Below, piece after piece: positions 35,796 to 47,500 of a stretch of 64,000 bases of DNA; position 1 is the stretch's first letter, and each line of letters opens with the position of its first letter. The notes below the pieces were generated by a model. It made no database searches and was not told where the DNA came from. It was given only the letters and a program-made list of their open reading frames with translations. Location: contig JAJTTP010000007.1 in NCBI GenBank assembly GCA_023313575.1, forward strand, positions 2,170,001 to 2,234,000. The letters run 5' to 3'. Position numbers and translations under genes: made by a program. Source of the DNA: Eutypella sp. D-1. Taxonomy: Eukaryota > Ascomycota > Sordariomycetes > Xylariales > Diatrypaceae.

Positions 35796-38194
35796 TGGTT
35801 GGTTTTTATGGAAGTAGCTTGCTTGCTCTTCAATCGACGACCCTCTATTTCAATTTCTGTATGTAATGTACCTTGTGGTGGTATTACTGGTGTAATTGTT
35901 CCCAGAGTTAGAATATGAAAATGGTAAGGTATGATGGTAGTTGATAGAGATGGCCTATATGAGAAACAACACAGCTACTAATAATGTCCACGGGTATGTA
36001 TTTATATAATCATGAGTTCAGGCTATATATGCAAGGTGCCTCGGTACCATCTACTCTACTCTAAGCGTAGCAGATCCCAAAATCACCACTCATCGTCCAA
36101 TGATCGTCCATGTTAGTGGTGCGACAGAAAGTCGCCTTCGTATAAATGCTACCCGTAGAAAACGTCACAGGTTACTTGTTTGCGACGTGGGGCAGCGCAG
36201 CGCGGGGTAATCGGACCTTATCAAGTGGGATGATCGATTATGTACGAAGTACATCAACGTATATATTATGCGGAACATGCGATCCATGGCGTATTCCACC
36301 GGGCTGGGATGTGCGATCGTTACATTGCTTGAATTACCGTAATGGATTGGCCCGGTTAAGGAACAACTCTTCTTGGACTCCTCCGTACGGTAGCCCTTGG
36401 TTAGGGTGAAAGCGATCCTTACCAGCTCAGAGAAAAGTGTTCAGTACACGGTGTTTATACTGCCCCAAGGGGACTCCACCCTAGCAACCTGGTAGCTACT
36501 TCTACCTCTTCTAACCCCTGTCAGCCCTATCTGTATACTCCAGAGCTAGCGATATAGCCCTGAAGTAGGTTTTAATTCTTACTGAGTCGGTATAGGACTG
36601 ACTACCTGACTGTTCTACTGGTTGGTTGGTCGTCTTACTGCCTTCCCGGAAAACCCGTTAAATCTCTCGGTGGACTAAGCATCAGCAAGGCGGGAAAATA
36701 AGATGTAGATCTACTGTGCGTAACAGGCGTATCATACAATTTACCTAAGTAGTGTAAGTATGGGTTCTTAACGCCGGTCCCCCCGAACGGCCCCACATCC
36801 ACGGGTCCTGATCGCCCGACCGGGAAATGTACCTGCCTACCTATGTATGGGCAAGCTATGGCCAAAATGGTGAGTCCGGACCAGGGTTCTCATTGCTTTT
36901 TTCTTTTTCTTTTTCTTTTACTTGTCAGCATTCCGATGCGATGCCAGTTTCCGCCGTACCTGCATGGTCCTGCTTATATCATGTCAGATGCTGGCGTGGC
37001 GTGTCACATATCGACCGCATGTAAGAGGTCTACAAGTATTCTATGCAGGTGTAGGTTGTCACCACCATTTCCGCCCAGGCAGGCAGCTGCCAGACAAACT
37101 GAGTTTAAGCTTTGTCCAATCAAACCTTGGAAGCTTTCAATCGGCCTTCAGGACATCGACAAGGAGAGCACGTGTACATATCTAGACATCTCCAGGGTTT
37201 ATACACCCATAATTACTACGTAGTATGCATACGTATCGGAAGCCTTTGGGTCCGTCCGCTACCTACTTGCCAACTATAAGCCAGGTTCGCATACCCGGGA
37301 CCGATAGGAGGTAGATAGATGAATCTATTGGATTTGAATCCCTAAGACTCCGGGTCTAACTATGAACTATGATCTGTCCACAATGGCTTAGGTAAGGTTA
37401 AGCAGCGCGTCTACAACGGATTGCTCCTGCCTACCTTACTACAGCAGCAGCTGAATCATGGCATCGCAAAGCCCGGAGGTTCTTACCAAGCCCACCTTGC
37501 CAGTTGTAACTTCTAAGGTTACCTTGAGCTGCAAGTAGCTACTGCCTACCTACCTTATTGTTGCAAGTCACCGGCCATTCAAAGTTTAAGCATTTATCCA
37601 CTCAATACTCCTCCATTCGATTTCGATCCAATCCCTAAGGCAATCCCTACGGCAATCCTTAAGGTTAAGTTTTACACTTCTACTTAGGGTTCCGGCCAAC
37701 AGGGTGATCAGTATAGTCTTTCGATGCAAACTCAACCTTTCCCCCAATCTACAACTCCGAACAAATCTTATAAATTCAACAATCAAAAAAAGAAGAGAAA
37801 GCCGGAAGGACAGAAAGAAAGAAAAGATTCAAGTTCAATCCAATTCACCGATTAATTGATTTTTATACCTTACTATAGCAACTCTGGATTTCACTCACCT
37901 TGGCTATAATAAGAGCTATTGGATCTGGATCTACCTACCTAAGCTAAGTACTTACTTTACCTAGCAGCCTAGGTAGCCCTGGAGGAAATCAATTTCACTC
38001 ACCATCGACCGCCACGGGAGCCAAAGACCGAGAGTTGTACGTCCATCGATCTACAATTACTATCTATCTACATCATATCTCAAGCCAATACTGGTTCTAT
38101 TTCAAAACCATCATCCACGTCATCATCGTTATCATCATCATTTATCGATTATCCTTCACCTAGCTTTTCGCTGAAGGAGGCCCACTGCCAAGCA
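35796..38194. other. Intergenic region, 2.4 kb, divergent promoters
   Basis: No supportable gene. It is rich in TACCTACC/CTAGGTA motifs, has a T-rich tract near 36897-36920 and a polypurine tract near 37785-37830, and ends with CATCATC-type repeats near 38107-38140 upstream of the gene at 38195. Short open frames at 36843-37223 are not protein-like. Confidence 0.5.
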
Positions 38195-39472
38195 ATGGAT
38201 GAGCCGACCCCTATACCGCCTTCACCTAGGCTCACTCCTAAGAGGAAACGTGACGATCTCATCACTGAACATCGCATCTCAGCCTCGCCTAACACGCCTA
38301 ACACGCCTATGCGGAACCTTGTCCGCCTGACCACCACCCCAATTTTCTCCTTTCAGCCTCCGAACCATTTGGATCATGTCTACGACACCAACGAAGAGGA
38401 TGGGAGCAGCAGTCCCCGGACCAAAGTGACCCAGAAGTTCCGGGATCTGACCCTTGTGGAGGACGATGATAAGAGGGAAGCTGAAAGTGGGGGCGGGGTA
38501 ACGACATCGGCAACCAAACCCAAACCCAAACCGAATGTCAACAAAAACAATCCCAGTCTTAATTTCAGATTCAGCCCTAGTCCCAATGCTCTCAATTTTG
38601 TCGCTCCCAACGTCGATGTATCCATATCCAATTGCAGCAACCAAAATACCAGCCAAATTACCAGCCAAAATACAACAACTATGGAGTTCCATGCCGGAGA
38701 TATGCAGATTGATGACGAAGACGACGGCGCTACTAGGAAACGCATAAAATGCGACGGGGAAGAAGTGTTCCCACACCCGAACCTACACCCGAATCTACAC
38801 CCGCACTCCCAATCGCACCCCCAATCGCACCCCCAACCGCTTCCGCACTTCGGAATACCCGACATAAGCACCGGCCCGAAAGTCGAGACCAGCGGCAATT
38901 CTACAATTCCCTTTCAAGCGACCGAACACGCACCCCCTGCACCATTGCAGGATATCATCGATCCCGCCGTAGCGAAGATTGCTCGGAGCGGAGCTAGTGG
39001 CCGCCTACAAAAGTCCTATCCATCCCTCAATCGCCTGCAAGACGCCAAGTCGCGTAGTCGCAAACGCGCAGGTACTCCGCCGGCCAATAAGCGGAAGAAT
39101 ACCGAGAAGAAGGTCGAAGATGAACCTGAAGTCATCGACCCTGTCCGTGCTGCGCTCACCTGGCAGGAAGACGAGATCACCGTCTACGACCCGGAGGACA
39201 AGGATGATGACCGCAGAGGCATGGATGGCATCGGTTTCAGGCCGACCCCGGCAATCGCTTATCAACGCGAACAAATGAGACGGCGGCAGCTTGCAGACTA
39301 TAAAAGGCGCGAAGAAAACGAGGCCCGGGCTAGGCGAAACCAACGGAGAAGAGAACAGCTCGGCAGTGGTGTAGGTGGCAGCGGCGGCGGGATCTCCGAT
39401 CTAGAGAGGAAGCACCCGATGTTCAGAGTGCGTTTCTCAGACGGCGAACCGGCATCTGTCGTCACCAATTGA
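38195..39472 (+). CDS. Conserved-type nuclear protein of unknown function, 425 aa
   Basis: Single exon from ATG 38195 to TGA 39472. The protein looks largely disordered and nuclear. It has a basic KRKR near residues 16-19, Ser/Thr-Pro sites in the first 60 residues, an Asn/Ser-rich stretch (about 110-165), a His-Pro-rich tandem block (about 195-225, from a CCCGAACCTACA-type DNA repeat), and a basic segment (SRSRKRAGTPPANKRK, about 286-301). It closes with the most structured part: VRAALTWQEDEITVYDP, then GIGFRPTPAIAY, then an Arg/Glu/Gln-rich helix of about 40 residues (RRRQLADYKRREENEAR) that could be a coiled coil. I recall a similar C-terminus in other Sordariomycete hypothetical proteins but know no assigned function. 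Confidence 0.85.
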   Translation: MDEPTPIPPSPRLTPKRKRDDLITEHRISASPNTPNTPMRNLVRLTTTPIFSFQPPNHLDHVYDTNEEDGSSSPRTKVTQKFRDLTLVEDDDKREAESGGGVTTSATKPKPKPNVNKNNPSLNFRFSPSPNALNFVAPNVDVSISNCSNQNTSQITSQNTTTMEFHAGDMQIDDEDDGATRKRIKCDGEEVFPHPNLHPNLHPHSQSHPQSHPQPLPHFGIPDISTGPKVETSGNSTIPFQATEHAPPAPLQDIIDPAVAKIARSGASGRLQKSYPSLNRLQDAKSRSRKRAGTPPANKRKNTEKKVEDEPEVIDPVRAALTWQEDEITVYDPEDKDDDRRGMDGIGFRPTPAIAYQREQMRRRQLADYKRREENEARARRNQRRREQLGSGVGGSGGGISDLERKHPMFRVRFSDGEPASVVTN

Positions 39473-40049
39473 AGGCCATAATATATCCAAGGGTGCCGGC
39501 CAAACGAGACTTGATCTCGGCCTATATACCTATCTACATAATATGTACTTAAGAGGTGCCCTACGGGGTGAAGGGACGGGGATTGAATTGGCGTTATAGG
39601 AGCGGTTTCACAATACCTAAGGGAGACGAAAGTTGGCGACGACGACGACGGCACGATTAGTTAGCGGGCGACGGCGTCTGGCGTGTTTTTTTTTTTTGGA
39701 ATGACCCCTGTCCATGGATGGATGGATGGATGGATGGTAAGGGAGACAAAGATATCCTCATAGGAGTTTCAATTGTATACGTGCTTCTTTTCTTTCTCCA
39801 TTTCGTTCCCCCTTTTTTTTCTTCCATGCCTCGTCGCCCACCCAGTGTCGGTGAGCGGATATATGTATGTATATGATGATGATGATGATACATGTGTGAA
39901 ATAAGACTCCGGTACCTCAGCAGATAAGTTCGTATGTATAGTACAGGCATGCGAATAATAGTGACGAACATCACGACGAGAGGGATCGCAAACCGCCGAA
40001 AAATATGCCAAACCACATCCACCTCCCTCCCATCCCCAAAAAAGCAAAG
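39473..40049. other. Convergent 3' spacer, 577 bp
   Basis: Between the 3' ends of the unknown gene and cox20. It holds a T-run (about 39687-39697), the (ATGG)6 array, and a (GAT)n run near 39873-39889. No gene is seen. Confidence 0.6.
39714..39737. repeat. (ATGG)6 microsatellite
   Basis: Six perfect ATGG units in the convergent spacer. Confidence 0.9.
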
Positions 40050-40771
40050 TCACCAAAACCGATACCAACTCCTCTCCCTCCTCGCCCTCTCCTTCTCCCT
40101 CTCCCTCTCCTCCCTCTCTTTTTCTTCTTGTTTCCGCTTGGCGGCGGCCCGCTCCGCCTTCTTCTGGTCGATGATCTCGACGGCGCGCGCGATCGCCGCC
40201 TGTTCTTTCCGCCGCGCCGCCTGGCATACTTCGAATTGCACTACGCTGCCTGCTAGGAAGGTGCCGAAGGCCCAGTTTGCTGCTTTGGGTATTCGTGCTA
40301 AGGGGGGGGGGGTTAGCTTGGTTCTTTTCTTTTCTTTTTGATATTTCTTTTTGGAGAGGGAAGGAGGGAGGGAGGTTTCTTTTGAACGGTTGGAAGAGAA
40401 TGGAGGGGTGGGGGTGAAGGAGGAAGAAACTCACCCCCAAACATGTACCGTCCCATCCCCACGACGGCGCCGGCGCCGATGCCCGTCAGGAACCCCTGCC
40501 GCGCGCACGGTATCCGGTGCACGTTGAGGAAGTCGTCGGCCTTGATGGATTGTATGGTGTCTTTGAGCGTCGGGGGGGTTGCGCTGGCGTTGGCGTTGGG
40601 CGCTGTCGTTGTCGTCGTCTGCGGGCTACCGTCGGGATTCTGTGCATTGTCCGTCTGCTGGTTGTCCCCGTGGAAAACCTCGTATACCGGCGGCTCTGCG
40701 GCCCCGGGCGGGGAACCCCGGAGCCGCGGTGGAGGCCCGCTGTTGTTGTTGTGGTCGGCTCCTTGTGCCAT
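40050..40771 (-). CDS. cox20: Cytochrome c oxidase assembly factor Cox20
   Basis: Inner-membrane mitochondrial chaperone for newly made Cox2 during complex IV assembly. Exon 1 is 40771-40435 and exon 2 is 40297-40050; the 136-nt intron (GTGAGT..TTAG) joins GRYMFG|ARIPKAAN in frame, giving 194 residues. Seen: a disordered Thr/Pro/Asn-rich N-terminus (1-65), the family stretch TLKDTIQSIKADDFLNVHRIPCARQGFLTG (68-97, split here only in description), hairpin transmembrane segments at about 93-112 (LTGIGAGAVVGMG) and 117-137 (AANWAFGTFLAGSVV), then AVEIIDQKKAER and a Glu/Arg coiled-coil tail. Two short helices with positive flanks match the Cox20 architecture. It shares a 773-bp divergent promoter with pol2. 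A C-run immediately precedes the acceptor. Confidence 0.9.
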
Positions 40772-41029
40772 TGCTGACTCTGTGTGAGGGGGGTGGGTGT
40801 TATTAGCTGTGACGTCGTTTTGCCCTTTTTAAATCGGAATTGGAATTGTATGCATGCATGCGATAAGTAGCATAGCACGATTTGGAGGGTGGTGTCCCGA
40901 TTATTAAACATTAACTGATACTACGATTCGTAGCTTTTAGTTCAACACAAGCGGGGTCTATCACATTATAGGGGCTATGCGTTAGACGTGGCAGTTTTAA
41001 TTATGACAGGGATTAGCAGTAAAGGAAAG

Positions 41030-41035
41030 ACGCGT
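41030..41035. promoter_or_regulatory. MCB-like site ACGCGT, distal
   Basis: Exact MluI cell-cycle box, about 510 bp upstream of the pol2 start. In yeasts MBF (Mbp1/Res with Swi6) binds this core and drives G1/S expression of replication genes. Function here is inferred. Confidence 0.3.
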
Positions 41036-41488
41036 CTCACCGTCTAAATTGGTTCGAGTCCCAGTCGCGTGTGTCGCGTCACCCGCTGTACATTAAAGTC
41101 TTTTATGTGTACAATATGGCGTAAAGTGGATTTGGGTACCCCCCTTGGTTACCACTTGTAATTCTCCTTTTGTAATGATCGAGATTCCCACCAAAGGAAA
41201 AAAATACAATACGAGAGACCATAACAACACGTCGAGCAGTCCAGCAACCACGAGTCAGACTGCACACATGTCCATATTATACTGACGATTTACTGTTCTT
41301 TCTGGCCGGAAATTGGGATCTTGTAGACCCGCCAAATGCCGTCCAGGGACACAGACACAGATACCCATTAGGTACCCATACCCAGGCTTTCTCCTCGAGT
41401 GTATAAACCCGATTTCTTTCTTCCCGACCTCGACCCGACGTTGTAAATTCTGGGACAATAGGGGGAGGGAACACACAGCCAGACGCAC

Positions 41489-41494
41489 ACGCGT
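41489..41494. promoter_or_regulatory. MCB-like site ACGCGT, proximal to pol2
   Basis: Exact ACGCGT 51-56 bp before the pol2 ATG. As with the distal site, the next two bases are CT (ACGCGTCT). It may lie within the transcribed leader, which would weaken a promoter role. Confidence 0.35.
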
Positions 41495-41544
41495 CTACAC
41501 CTTACCCTTCACCATCAACACCAACACCCCCATATCCATAGACG

Positions 41545-44500
41545 ATGTCGAACACCTCTCTCCGGCGGCCCCAGAAGGGCTATGCCCGCCGGGGCGGCAA
41601 ACAAGCCTACCACGGCGCCGGCGGCGGACGGGCGCGGACCTTCGCCGCGACCAGCCGCGCCGAAGCGACGTCCGCCGATGAGCGGGCCGAACGGACGCTA
41701 CTAGCTCACCAGATCGACGAGGCTATGGGATTCGCGCGGTACGAGTCCGGACGGCGGAAGGAAGGGTGGCTGGTCAGCGTGCAGCCGACGACCGTGGGGC
41801 TCGGCGGTGGGGGACCCTCCTCCTCTGCTGCCGTCGGCGGAAACGGAAACGACGGCAGCGGCGGCCGCGCCGCCCTCGACTGCTACTTCATCGAGGAGGA
41901 CGGGCAGACCTTCAAGGCCACCGTCGAGTACGAGCCGTACTTCCTGGTCGCCGTGCGCCGCGGCCGCGAGGCCGAGGCCGAGGAGTGGCTTAAGCGCGTC
42001 CCTGGCGGCGGCAACGGCGTCGTCCGCGCCGTCCGACGCATCGAGAAGGACGACCTCTCCGTCCCTAACCACCTGCTCGGCTACCGCCGCACCTTCCTCG
42101 AGCTCCGCTTCGCGAACGTCCAGGACCTCATGACCGTCCGCCGCGACATCATGCCCGTTGCTGAGCGGAATCGTAAGGCTATGGGTACTGTCGATGTGTA
42201 TGCTGAGGCCGCAGCGTAAGTCCTTCTATTACTCCAACGCTTCACCCGCCCTTTATTTCGCATGGGGAGGAACAAAATGCATCCACACTCGCACCCACAC
42301 GTCGGCAGGGTGAAGATGCTGGAGAATTGCGGTTAACATCATTAATAGTGCCCAGGCCGGATTTGACCTTTTTGACGACGATTCACGAGATGACGATAGA
42401 CGACATAATGCTTCTTTTGCCGACGCCAGCGACTATATTGTCGATATTAGAGAGTACGACGTGCCGTACCATGTAAGAGTAATGATAGATATGGGTGAGT
42501 TCTCGCTCCAAGCAATGCCGAATTCGTCCTTAGCCGCCCCGGGACTAACCCGCGAGTCCAGATATCCGGGTGGGAAAGTGGTATTTTGTGGAGGCCAAGC
42601 ATGGGACTACCTCCATCACGCTCAACGAGAAGCGCGACCTACCGGCCGACCCCGTCGTAATGGCCTTCGATATCGAGACGACGAAACTGCCCCTGAAGTT
42701 CCCCGATGCCGCTATAGACCAGATCATGATGATATCCTACATGATCGACGGCCAGGGTTTCCTCATCACCAACCGCGAGATCGTGTCCGAGGACATCGAG
42801 GATTTCGAATACACGCCCCGGCCGGAGTACCAGGGGCCCTTTATGATTTTCAACGAGCCGGACGAGAAGTCGGTCATCGAGCGGTTTTTCCTCCACATCA
42901 AGGAGGCGCGACCGTCCGTCATCGCCACATACAACGGTGACTTCTTCGATTGGCCCTTTGTGGAGGCGAGGGCAAGCATCAACGGCATCGACATGTACCG
43001 CGAGATCGGCTGGAAGAAGGATAGTGAAGACATATATAAGTGCACCTATGGTGTTCATATGGACTGTCTGGCGTGGGTCAATCGAGATTCCTATCTCCCT
43101 CAGGGTAGTCGAGGTTTGAAGGCCGTCACCGTCGCTAAGCTGGGATACGACCCGGATGAATTGGACCCCGAACTCATGTTACCTTATGCGAGCGAGCGGC
43201 CGCAAACTCTGGCCGAATATTCCGTCTCCGACGCCGTCGCTACGTATTACCTGTACATGAAGTACATCCACCCTTTCATCTTCTCGTTATGTATGATTTT
43301 ACCCCTAGGAGGCGACGACGTGCTGCGGAAGGGTACCGGTACCCTCTGCGAAATGTTATTGATGGTGCAGGCATACCAGAAGGGTATCGTCCTACCAAAC
43401 AAGCATGTCTCACCCAAGGAGTCATTTTGGGAGGGACATCTGCTCGAAGCCGAGACCTACGTCGGAGGTCACGTCGAGAGTATCGAGGCCGGCGTCTTTC
43501 GCGCCGACATCCCGGTCAACTTTGCCGTGGACCCCACCGCGATCGACGAGCTGCTCAACGACTTGGACGCGGCGCTCAAGTTCAGCATCACGGTCGAGGA
43601 GAAGAAGTCGATGGACGACATCGAGAATTACGAGGAGGTGAAGGAGCAGATTGCCTCGCGCTTGCGACAGCTCAAGGAGACGCCCAACCGGAGCGAGCGA
43701 CCGCTTATTTACCATTTGGACGTCGCTTCCATGTATCCGAACATCATGACGACGAACCGACTGCAGCCCGATTCCATGGTCCAGGAGTCGGACTGCGCCG
43801 CTTGCGACTTCAACCGACCCGGGAAGACTTGTGACAGAAGACTGCCATGGGCCTGGAGGGGCGAGTACCTGCCGGCGAAGCGCGATGAGTACAATATGAT
43901 CCGGCATGCGCTGGAGAACGAAAGGTTCCCCGGAAAGTACCCCAATTCGCCGATGCGAACGTTTGAGGAGCTTCCACAGGACGAGCAGGCCGGTCTCGTG
44001 AGGAAGCGGCTTCAGCTTTACAGCCAGAAGGTGTACCACAAGATCCGCGAAACGACGACCATCAAGCGGGAGGCGATCATCTGCCAGCGGGAGAATCCCT
44101 TTTACATCAACACGGTCCGAGACTTTCGAGATCGGCGGTACGACTACAAGGGCAAGACCAAGGTATGGAAGGGGAAGACGGACGCCTTGCGATCTTCCGG
44201 CGCCCCTGGTACTGAGGTCGACGCCGCGAAGAAGATGATTGTGCTGTTCGACTCGCTGCAGCTGGCCCACAAGGTCATCTTGAACTCCTTCTATGGCTAC
44301 GTCATGCGCAAGGGTTCGCGGTGGTATTCCATGGAGATGGCCGGCGTAACCTGCTTGACTGGCGCTACCATCATCCAGCTGGCCAAGGAGCTTGTCGAAC
44401 GGTTAGGCCGTCCTCTCGAGCTGGACACTGATGGTATCTGGTGCATGCTTCCTGCGACGTTCCCCGAGAACTTTGCCTTCAAGCTGAAGAACGGAAAGAA

Positions 44501-47500
44501 GGCCGCTATCTCGTACCCCTGTGTCATGTTGAACCACAAAGTGCACGCCAAGTTCACGAATCATCAGTACCAAACCCTGGTGGACCCGATCACCCACAAG
44601 TACGAGACACACAGCGACAACTCGATCTTCTTCGAGGTCGACGGGCCGTACAAGGCCATGATCCTGCCGACGTCCAAGGAGGAGGGCAAGAACTTGAAGA
44701 AGCGCTACGCTGTCTTCAACGACGACGGCAGCCTAGCCGAGCTCAAGGGCTTCGAGGTCAAGCGGAGAGGAGAGCTCAAGCTCATCAAGATCTTCCAGCA
44801 GCAGATCTTCAAGTTCTTCCTGGAGGGCACGACGCTGGCCGAGTGCTACGGCGCCGTCGCCAAGGTCGCGAACCGCTGGCTTGACGTGTTGCACACCAAG
44901 GGCTCAACGCTCGCCGACGAGGAGCTCATCGACCTCATTTGCGAGAACAGGAGCATGTCCAAGACCCTCGAGGAGTACGGGACCCAGAAGTCCACCTCCA
45001 TCACTACCGCCAAGCGCCTGGCTGAGTTCCTGGGCGAGCAGATGGTCAAGGACAAGGGCCTCAACTGCAAGTACATCATCTGCGCCAAGCCTCGCGGCGC
45101 GCCCGTCACCGAGCGTGCCGTGCCGGTGGCCATCTTCTCTTCCGAGCCGGAGATCAAGCGGACTTTCCTGACCAAGTGGCTGAAGGAGGAACCATCTGAC
45201 ATGGACCCCCGAGCGCTGCTGGACTGGGACTACTACTTGGAACGTCTCGGCTCCGTTATCCAGAAGCTAATCACCATCCCCGCCGCGCTGCAGAAGGTGC
45301 GCAACCCAGTTCCGAGGGTACCCCATCCGGACTGGCTGCAGCGCAGGATCAACATCAAGGAGGACAAGATGAAGCAGAAGAAGCTGACGGATCTGTTCGC
45401 CACCAAGGGCCCCTTGGAGGACATAACGAACCTCTCGGGGCCGAGAATGGACGACCTCGAGGATTTCGGGTCGAAGCTCCTCAAGCCGAAGAGCACCACC
45501 GCCGCCATCACGGCGTCGCAGCAACAAGCGCCGCCACCTGCGTCGACCGCCGTCAAGCGCAAGTCGCCGGAGCCCGAGAAAAGCGCCGACCCGTTCGCTG
45601 CCCTGCCCAAGGTCATGCCCGACCCGTCGGAAGACTACCCGGCTTGGCTGCAGTACCAGAAGCAGAAGTGGAAGATTCAGAAGCAGGCACGGATCCGTCG
45701 CCGCCACCTCTTCGGCGACCGTAGGGGGAACGTGGGCAGCAATATCCAGCAGACCTTCCGCAACCAGGCCGAGGTTACCTTCCGGAATACGTGGCAGTTG
45801 CTGCAGCTCCGGGCCACGGATAGCCCCGGCGTCGTGACGGCGTTCGTCCTTATCGATAGCAAGGTGCACTCCCTGAAGATCAAGGTCCCGCGGCAGGTGT
45901 TCCTGAACCTCAAGGGCAAGGATCTGCCGGACATTGAGGTTGAGGGGTGCGACGTCGAGCAGGTCAACCACACGTTGCCGAATGGTCACCCATCAACCCA
46001 CCTCTTCAAGATCACCGTCCCCGAAGATATTTACTTTGCTGAGGCGGACAAGTTCGCAATGCTGTTCAGTCATCCGAGCGTAGAAGGCGTGTACGAAAAG
46101 CAGGTCCCGCTGAACATTCGGGCCGTCCTTCAATTGGGTAACCTATGCACGATAGACGAAAACCAGCAAGGCGTCCTGGGCAAGGGCCTTGAACACGGTT
46201 TCGACCTACAGGGACTAATGAGGCCGTTAAAGCCAAGAACATACCTCGATTCGAACCCCCTAGCCTATCTCTACATCTCACATATCACGGCTGGCGAGAG
46301 GCAGATATTCGGCCTATTCTCCTCGACGGGGGATCAGGCTCACATCGTTATTCTGCAGAGGAATAAAGACGCGAGCTCGGAGCTGCCCAACGTCACTAGG
46401 ATCTACAGCGAGATGCTGACCAGACGGCAGATGGAGGGCGGGGACACCAACTGGCAGGAGTGCTTCCAGTACCAGGAGAAGCTCGCCTTCAAGGTCACGC
46501 AGGTGACTACGCGGCGCAAGGCGCACCTCGAGATCGGCGACGTGATCAGGAAGATGAAGAAGGACGAGTCGAGGCCCCTCATGCTCGTCATCCAGTCGTC
46601 CCAGCGCAACCAGCTCGTGCATGACGTCCCCAGTCTCGCCGAGCTGCCTATACTCCCGCTGCGCTACGACCAGGCCGATAGCTCGCTGCCCCCACTGGGC
46701 TGGCAGTCTATTGTCGCCAGGCGCCTTGTGACCCACTACCTCAGCCTCGGATCCTGGATCCTGCACCTGACGGCCCTCGCCAGGTACGGCGATATCCCGC
46801 TCTGCAACTTGGAGCGCGATGACCCGAGGTTCCTGATCGACATCGCGTACGCCCGCCGTCTCCAGCTAAATAACGTGGTGCTCTGGTGGTCGCCCGGCCC
46901 GAGGCCAGACCATGCAGGCTATGAGCAGGATGACGTGACGGGACCACTGGATACTGTGACGATGCCTTCGGTTAATAACCCCGGCACGTACGCCTCGGTC
47001 TGCATCGACCTCGAGATTCGCAACCTGGCCATCAACACCATCCTCACGTCGTCATTAATCAACGAGCTCGAGGGCGCAGACTCCGTCGCCTTCAACCCCG
47101 CGGGCGACTCCTCGGCAGCGGCAGACGGCTCCGACATGCTGCAATCGGAGAACGCGTTCGCGAACGCAGGCGTGCTGGTGCTGCGCGAGATGGTGAAGTC
47201 GTGGTGGGCCGAGGCGTGCAAGGGCAGCCCCATGGCGGACATCCTGGTGCAACACCTAGTACGCTGGGTCGAGTCGCCGGACTCCTTCATGTACGACCGG
47301 GCGCTACACTACTACGTGCAGACGATGAGCCGCAAGGCGCTGCTGCAGCTGATGGCGGACTTCCGGCGCGTGGGGTCGCAGGTGGTGTTCGCGAGCGCGA
47401 ACCGGCTACTGCTGCAGACGACCAAGTCCGAGGTGGGCAACGCGTACGCGTACAGCCAGTACATCCTCAAGAGCATCAAGGGCAAGCCGCTGTTCCACTT

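Larger units (their letters stand above)
40772..41544. other. Divergent promoter between cox20 and pol2, 773 bp
   Basis: No gene. It contains two ACGCGT sites (listed separately), GCATGCATGC near 40852-40861, and a degenerate tRNA-like stretch near 41028-41061. The 50 bases before pol2 are rich in CAACACCAACACC-type sequence, typical of a fungal 5' leader. Confidence 0.6.

Noticed and set aside
41000..41075. tRNA-Glu-like stretch: a perfect AGACG/CGTCT stem enclosing GTCTCAC, and GGTTCGAGTCC (B-box match)
   Set aside because: The anticodon loop has 8 nt, the variable loop is too short, the T stem pairs at only 3 of 5 positions, and no acceptor stem can be formed. At best a relic; probably chance.
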